This document shows positions 60,765 to 64,000 of a stretch of 64,000 bases of DNA, piece after piece. The number at the start of each line of letters is the position of its first letter. Positions within the stretch are counted from its first letter, which is position 1. Source of the DNA: Streptomyces sp. SCL15-4 (GTDB lineage: Bacteria > Actinomycetota > Actinomycetes > Streptomycetales > Streptomycetaceae); NCBI RefSeq assembly GCF_033366695.1, contig NZ_JAOBTQ010000001.1, positions 3,720,001 to 3,784,000 on the forward strand, read 5' to 3'. Both the position numbers and the translations under genes were made by a program. Under the pieces are notes generated by a model that saw nothing but the letters and a program-made list of their open reading frames with translations, had not been told where the DNA came from and did not search any database.

Positions 60765-61508
60765 CTACCTGTGGGTAGATCCAGCCAAAGATGAGTTCTG
60801 CTCAGCTTCCCTCGGCCGGGTGACGGCCACGGCGGACTCGGCCTCGGCGGTGATCAGCCGTTCCATCGGTTCCGCGGCCAGTCCGCCGCTCACCAGGAAG
60901 GCGGCCGTCAGCACCACCACCACGACGACCGTGCCCAGCCAGACCATGGTCTCCACGGGCAGCGTGTAGGCGCCGGCGACCCGGGCCGCGCACTCCAGCA
61001 GCAGCCCGCCGCCCCACAGCAGGGAGAACAGCCGCTCCTTGCGCCGGAACCGCTCGGAGCCGGCCGCCGCGCCCGAGGCGAGCCGTGCCCAGGCGGCCTC
61101 GCGGGCCGGGTCGTTCTTGACCAGGAAGGGCTTCACGACCGTGCTCATCATGGGCCTGCCGAGTGCCACGGACAGCAGGATGCCGACCGCCACCGTGCTG
61201 CTGACCGCGCCGTCCTTGGCGAGCATCAGCCGCGGGTCGCCGGAGACGAGGCTCAGCACCAGGGAGACGACGTTGACGGCGAGGATGAGGACGGCCAGCG
61301 CGTTGATCCGCCGTTCCCGGACCACGCCGGACACGGTCCGCACGGCGGGCACCACGCTGCTCAGGGCGAGCGCGGCCAGGGTGCTCGTGCCGAGGCCGTC
61401 CTTGCAGAGGTAGTAGGCGCCGAGCGGCGCGGCGATGTCGATGAGCAGCGGCTTGACGTGGTCCGCCGCGCCGGGCTGCCGGTCCTGGTTCCCCGTGGTC
61501 TTCGTCAT
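60765..61508 (-). CDS. VC0807-family membrane protein
   Basis: 247-residue integral membrane protein of the VC0807-like family. Five or six hydrophobic helices follow a short polar N-terminus; PLLIDIAAPLGAYYLCKDGLG and TVSGVVRERRINALAVLILAVNVVSLVLSL are the conserved first segments. The loop LVKNDPAREAAWARLASG is typical of the family. Function is unknown. It is upstream of the MFS gene on the same strand with 23 bp between. Confidence 0.82.
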   Translation of the reverse strand: MTKTTGNQDRQPGAADHVKPLLIDIAAPLGAYYLCKDGLGTSTLAALALSSVVPAVRTVSGVVRERRINALAVLILAVNVVSLVLSLVSGDPRLMLAKDGAVSSTVAVGILLSVALGRPMMSTVVKPFLVKNDPAREAAWARLASGAAAGSERFRRKERLFSLLWGGGLLLECAARVAGAYTLPVETMVWLGTVVVVVVLTAAFLVSGGLAAEPMERLITAEAESAVAVTRPREAEQNSSLAGSTHR

Positions 61509-61600
61509 GCCCTCAGCTTCGCCGCGGTGCGGGGTCCGGCAGTAGAAACGATCGTCCGGAGGTCCGGGTGACAAATGTCAGCCCGGTGCGCCGCCGGGGC

Positions 61601-62245
61601 TCACTTCAGCAGGCCGGTCAGCTCCTCCATGCGGGAGAAGAGCCGCGCGGCGCCGGCGAGCCGCTCCGCCGGTGTCATGGCGGTGAACCCGTACACGTCC
61701 ATTCCGGCGGCCACGGCGGCCCGGACGCCCAGCGGGGAGTCCTCCACGACGACGCACCGCCCGGGGGCCACGCCCATCCGCCGGGCCGCGTGCAGGAACA
61801 GGTCCGGCGCCGGCTTGCCCCGCCCGACGTCCTCCGAGCTGAAGATCCGCTCGTCCGTGAACCACCGGTCGAGCCCGGTCGTGCGGTGTCCCACCCGTAT
61901 CCGCTCGTGGCTCCCGGAGGAGGCCACGCAGTACGGCACTCCGTCCGCGGCCAGCTCCTCCAGTACGCCGGTCACTCCGGGCACCGGCCGCAGCTCCCGC
62001 TCGAACGCGGCGAACACCCGCGCGTGGAAGACCTCGTCGAAATCCGCCGGCAGCCGCCGGCCCGTGCGCTCCAGCACCAGGTCGTGGACGCGGTGCATCG
62101 CCGAGCCCATGTAGTCGCGGATGGAGTCCTCGTACGACGTCGGGTGTCCCAGCTCGGTGAGATAAGCGGCCAGAAGCCGGTTGGATATCGGCTCGCTGTC
62201 CACGAGGACGCCGTCGTTGTCGAAGATGACGAGGTCATAGCGCAT
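61601..62245 (-). CDS. HAD hydrolase, phosphoglycolate/beta-phosphoglucomutase-like
   Basis: 214-residue HAD phosphatase with a helical cap. The nucleophile motif is VIFDNDGVLVDSEPIS, motif II is CVASSGS, motif III lysine is in GKPAPDLFLHAARRMG, and motif IV is VVEDSPLGVRAAVAAGM. The substrate could be a sugar phosphate. An ATG at 62245 follows a leader right after the rrn terminator. It is the nearest gene downstream of the rRNA operon and separated from it by that terminator. Confidence 0.9.
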   Translation of the reverse strand: MRYDLVIFDNDGVLVDSEPISNRLLAAYLTELGHPTSYEDSIRDYMGSAMHRVHDLVLERTGRRLPADFDEVFHARVFAAFERELRPVPGVTGVLEELAADGVPYCVASSGSHERIRVGHRTTGLDRWFTDERIFSSEDVGRGKPAPDLFLHAARRMGVAPGRCVVVEDSPLGVRAAVAAGMDVYGFTAMTPAERLAGAARLFSRMEELTGLLK

Positions 62246-62274
62246 GCCGTAGACCCTAATGGACCCGGAACGCA

Positions 62275-62308
62275 GAAAACCCCCGCACCATACGGTGCGG
62301 GGGTTTTC
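62275..62308 (-). terminator. rRNA operon terminator
   Basis: A perfect 15-bp inverted repeat (62275-62289 and 62294-62308) with a four-base ATAC loop, with AAAA on one side and TTTT on the other. It lies nine bases beyond the 5S 3' end. Confidence 0.92.
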
Positions 62309-62317
62309 CCAAAAATT

Positions 62318-62437
62318 GTTCGGCGGTGTCCTACTCTCCCACAGGGTCCCCCCTGCAGTACCATCGGCGCTGTGAGGCTTAGCTTCCGGGTTCGGTATGT
62401 AAACCGGGCGTTTCCCTCACGCTATGACCACCGAAAC
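62318..62437 (-). rRNA. 5S ribosomal RNA
   Basis: About 120 bases. On the minus strand it begins GTTTCGGTGGTCATAGCGTG and ends GCCGCCGAAC, typical of Streptomyces 5S. The internal conserved GGAAGCTAAGCC is present. Ends are estimated from memory of the family. Confidence 0.95.
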
Positions 62438-62523
62438 ACTATGAAACAATCAACCGGAACGCCCCCCAAGGGGGCGACATGGTCGTGGTTTCAGAACCAA
62501 CACAGTGAACGCGAGCATCAATG

Positions 62524-64000
<1,477 letters not shown>

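Noticed and set aside
62438..62523. tRNA gene in the 23S-5S spacer or beside the terminator
   Set aside because: The sequence shows no cloverleaf with TTC/GAAC T-loop pattern; the spacer is only about 86 bases.

Overview
The window is high-GC actinobacterial DNA and almost certainly Streptomyces. It has strong third-position G/C bias, frequent GTG starts and 4-base start/stop overlaps. It carries the developmental sigma factor BldN next to its anti-sigma factor RsbN, the redox repressor Rex heading hemA-hemC-hemD, a class I lysyl-tRNA synthetase, a WhiJ-type regulator/DUF397/ATPase group, and the 5S and 23S genes of an rRNA operon at the right end. Family names come from recognised motifs and remembered homologues; no search was run.

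Layout. 1-4657 (minus strand): hemL, a histidine phosphatase, a secreted deacetylase, a TlpA/ResA lipoprotein and the start of CcdA (tetrapyrrole supply and cytochrome c maturation). 5144-7698: an accessory-looking stretch with a conserved small protein, two lower-GC hypothetical genes and an SBD-HNH endonuclease expected to cut phosphorothioated DNA. 7736-16460: regulators paired with transporters or enzymes (SDR-like/EamA/LysR, XRE/MFS, MBL hydrolase/CGNR regulator, M55 aminopeptidase, small membrane proteins). 16532-24078: a two-component system, a flavin monooxygenase/FMN reductase pair, YnfA, an SDR, a TetR regulator and RtcB. 24293-31282: two DUF3558 lipoproteins, a DUF2637 membrane protein, lysS and argS.

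31356-36306 is the most unusual part. It encodes a SUKH-4 domain fused to a nucleotide/nucleic-acid deaminase domain, a P-loop NTPase with a propeller-like C-terminus, a large WXG100-type polymorphic toxin ending in a second, related deaminase domain, and a SUKH-4 immunity protein. All are on the plus strand and two junctions overlap by four bases. 36314-43152 holds regulators (WYL, WhiJ-like XRE with DUF397 and an HATPase, a membrane-anchored HTH protein), secreted proteins and a three-repeat trefoil-like protein.

43166-50276 (minus) is rex-hemA-hemC-hemD joined by overlapping stops and starts, then a strong hairpin, a membrane protein and hemB. A near-perfect Rex operator lies upstream of rex. 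50558-56660 is the bldN locus: a glutaredoxin-like protein, a HAD phosphatase, bldN, rsbN behind a BldN-type promoter, and a lipid acyltransferase/epimerase pair. 56892-62245 (all minus) is bS22, a BldC-like regulator, a phosphatase, acuC, an MFS exporter, a membrane protein and a HAD phosphatase. The window ends with 5S and the 3' half of 23S on the minus strand.

How parts fit: hemL and hemA-hemC-hemD-hemB cover glutamyl-tRNA to uroporphyrinogen III, and Rex would tie the hemACD part to the NADH/NAD+ ratio. BldN/RsbN drive aerial development. The deaminase cluster looks like a contact- or secretion-dependent conflict system with built-in immunity.
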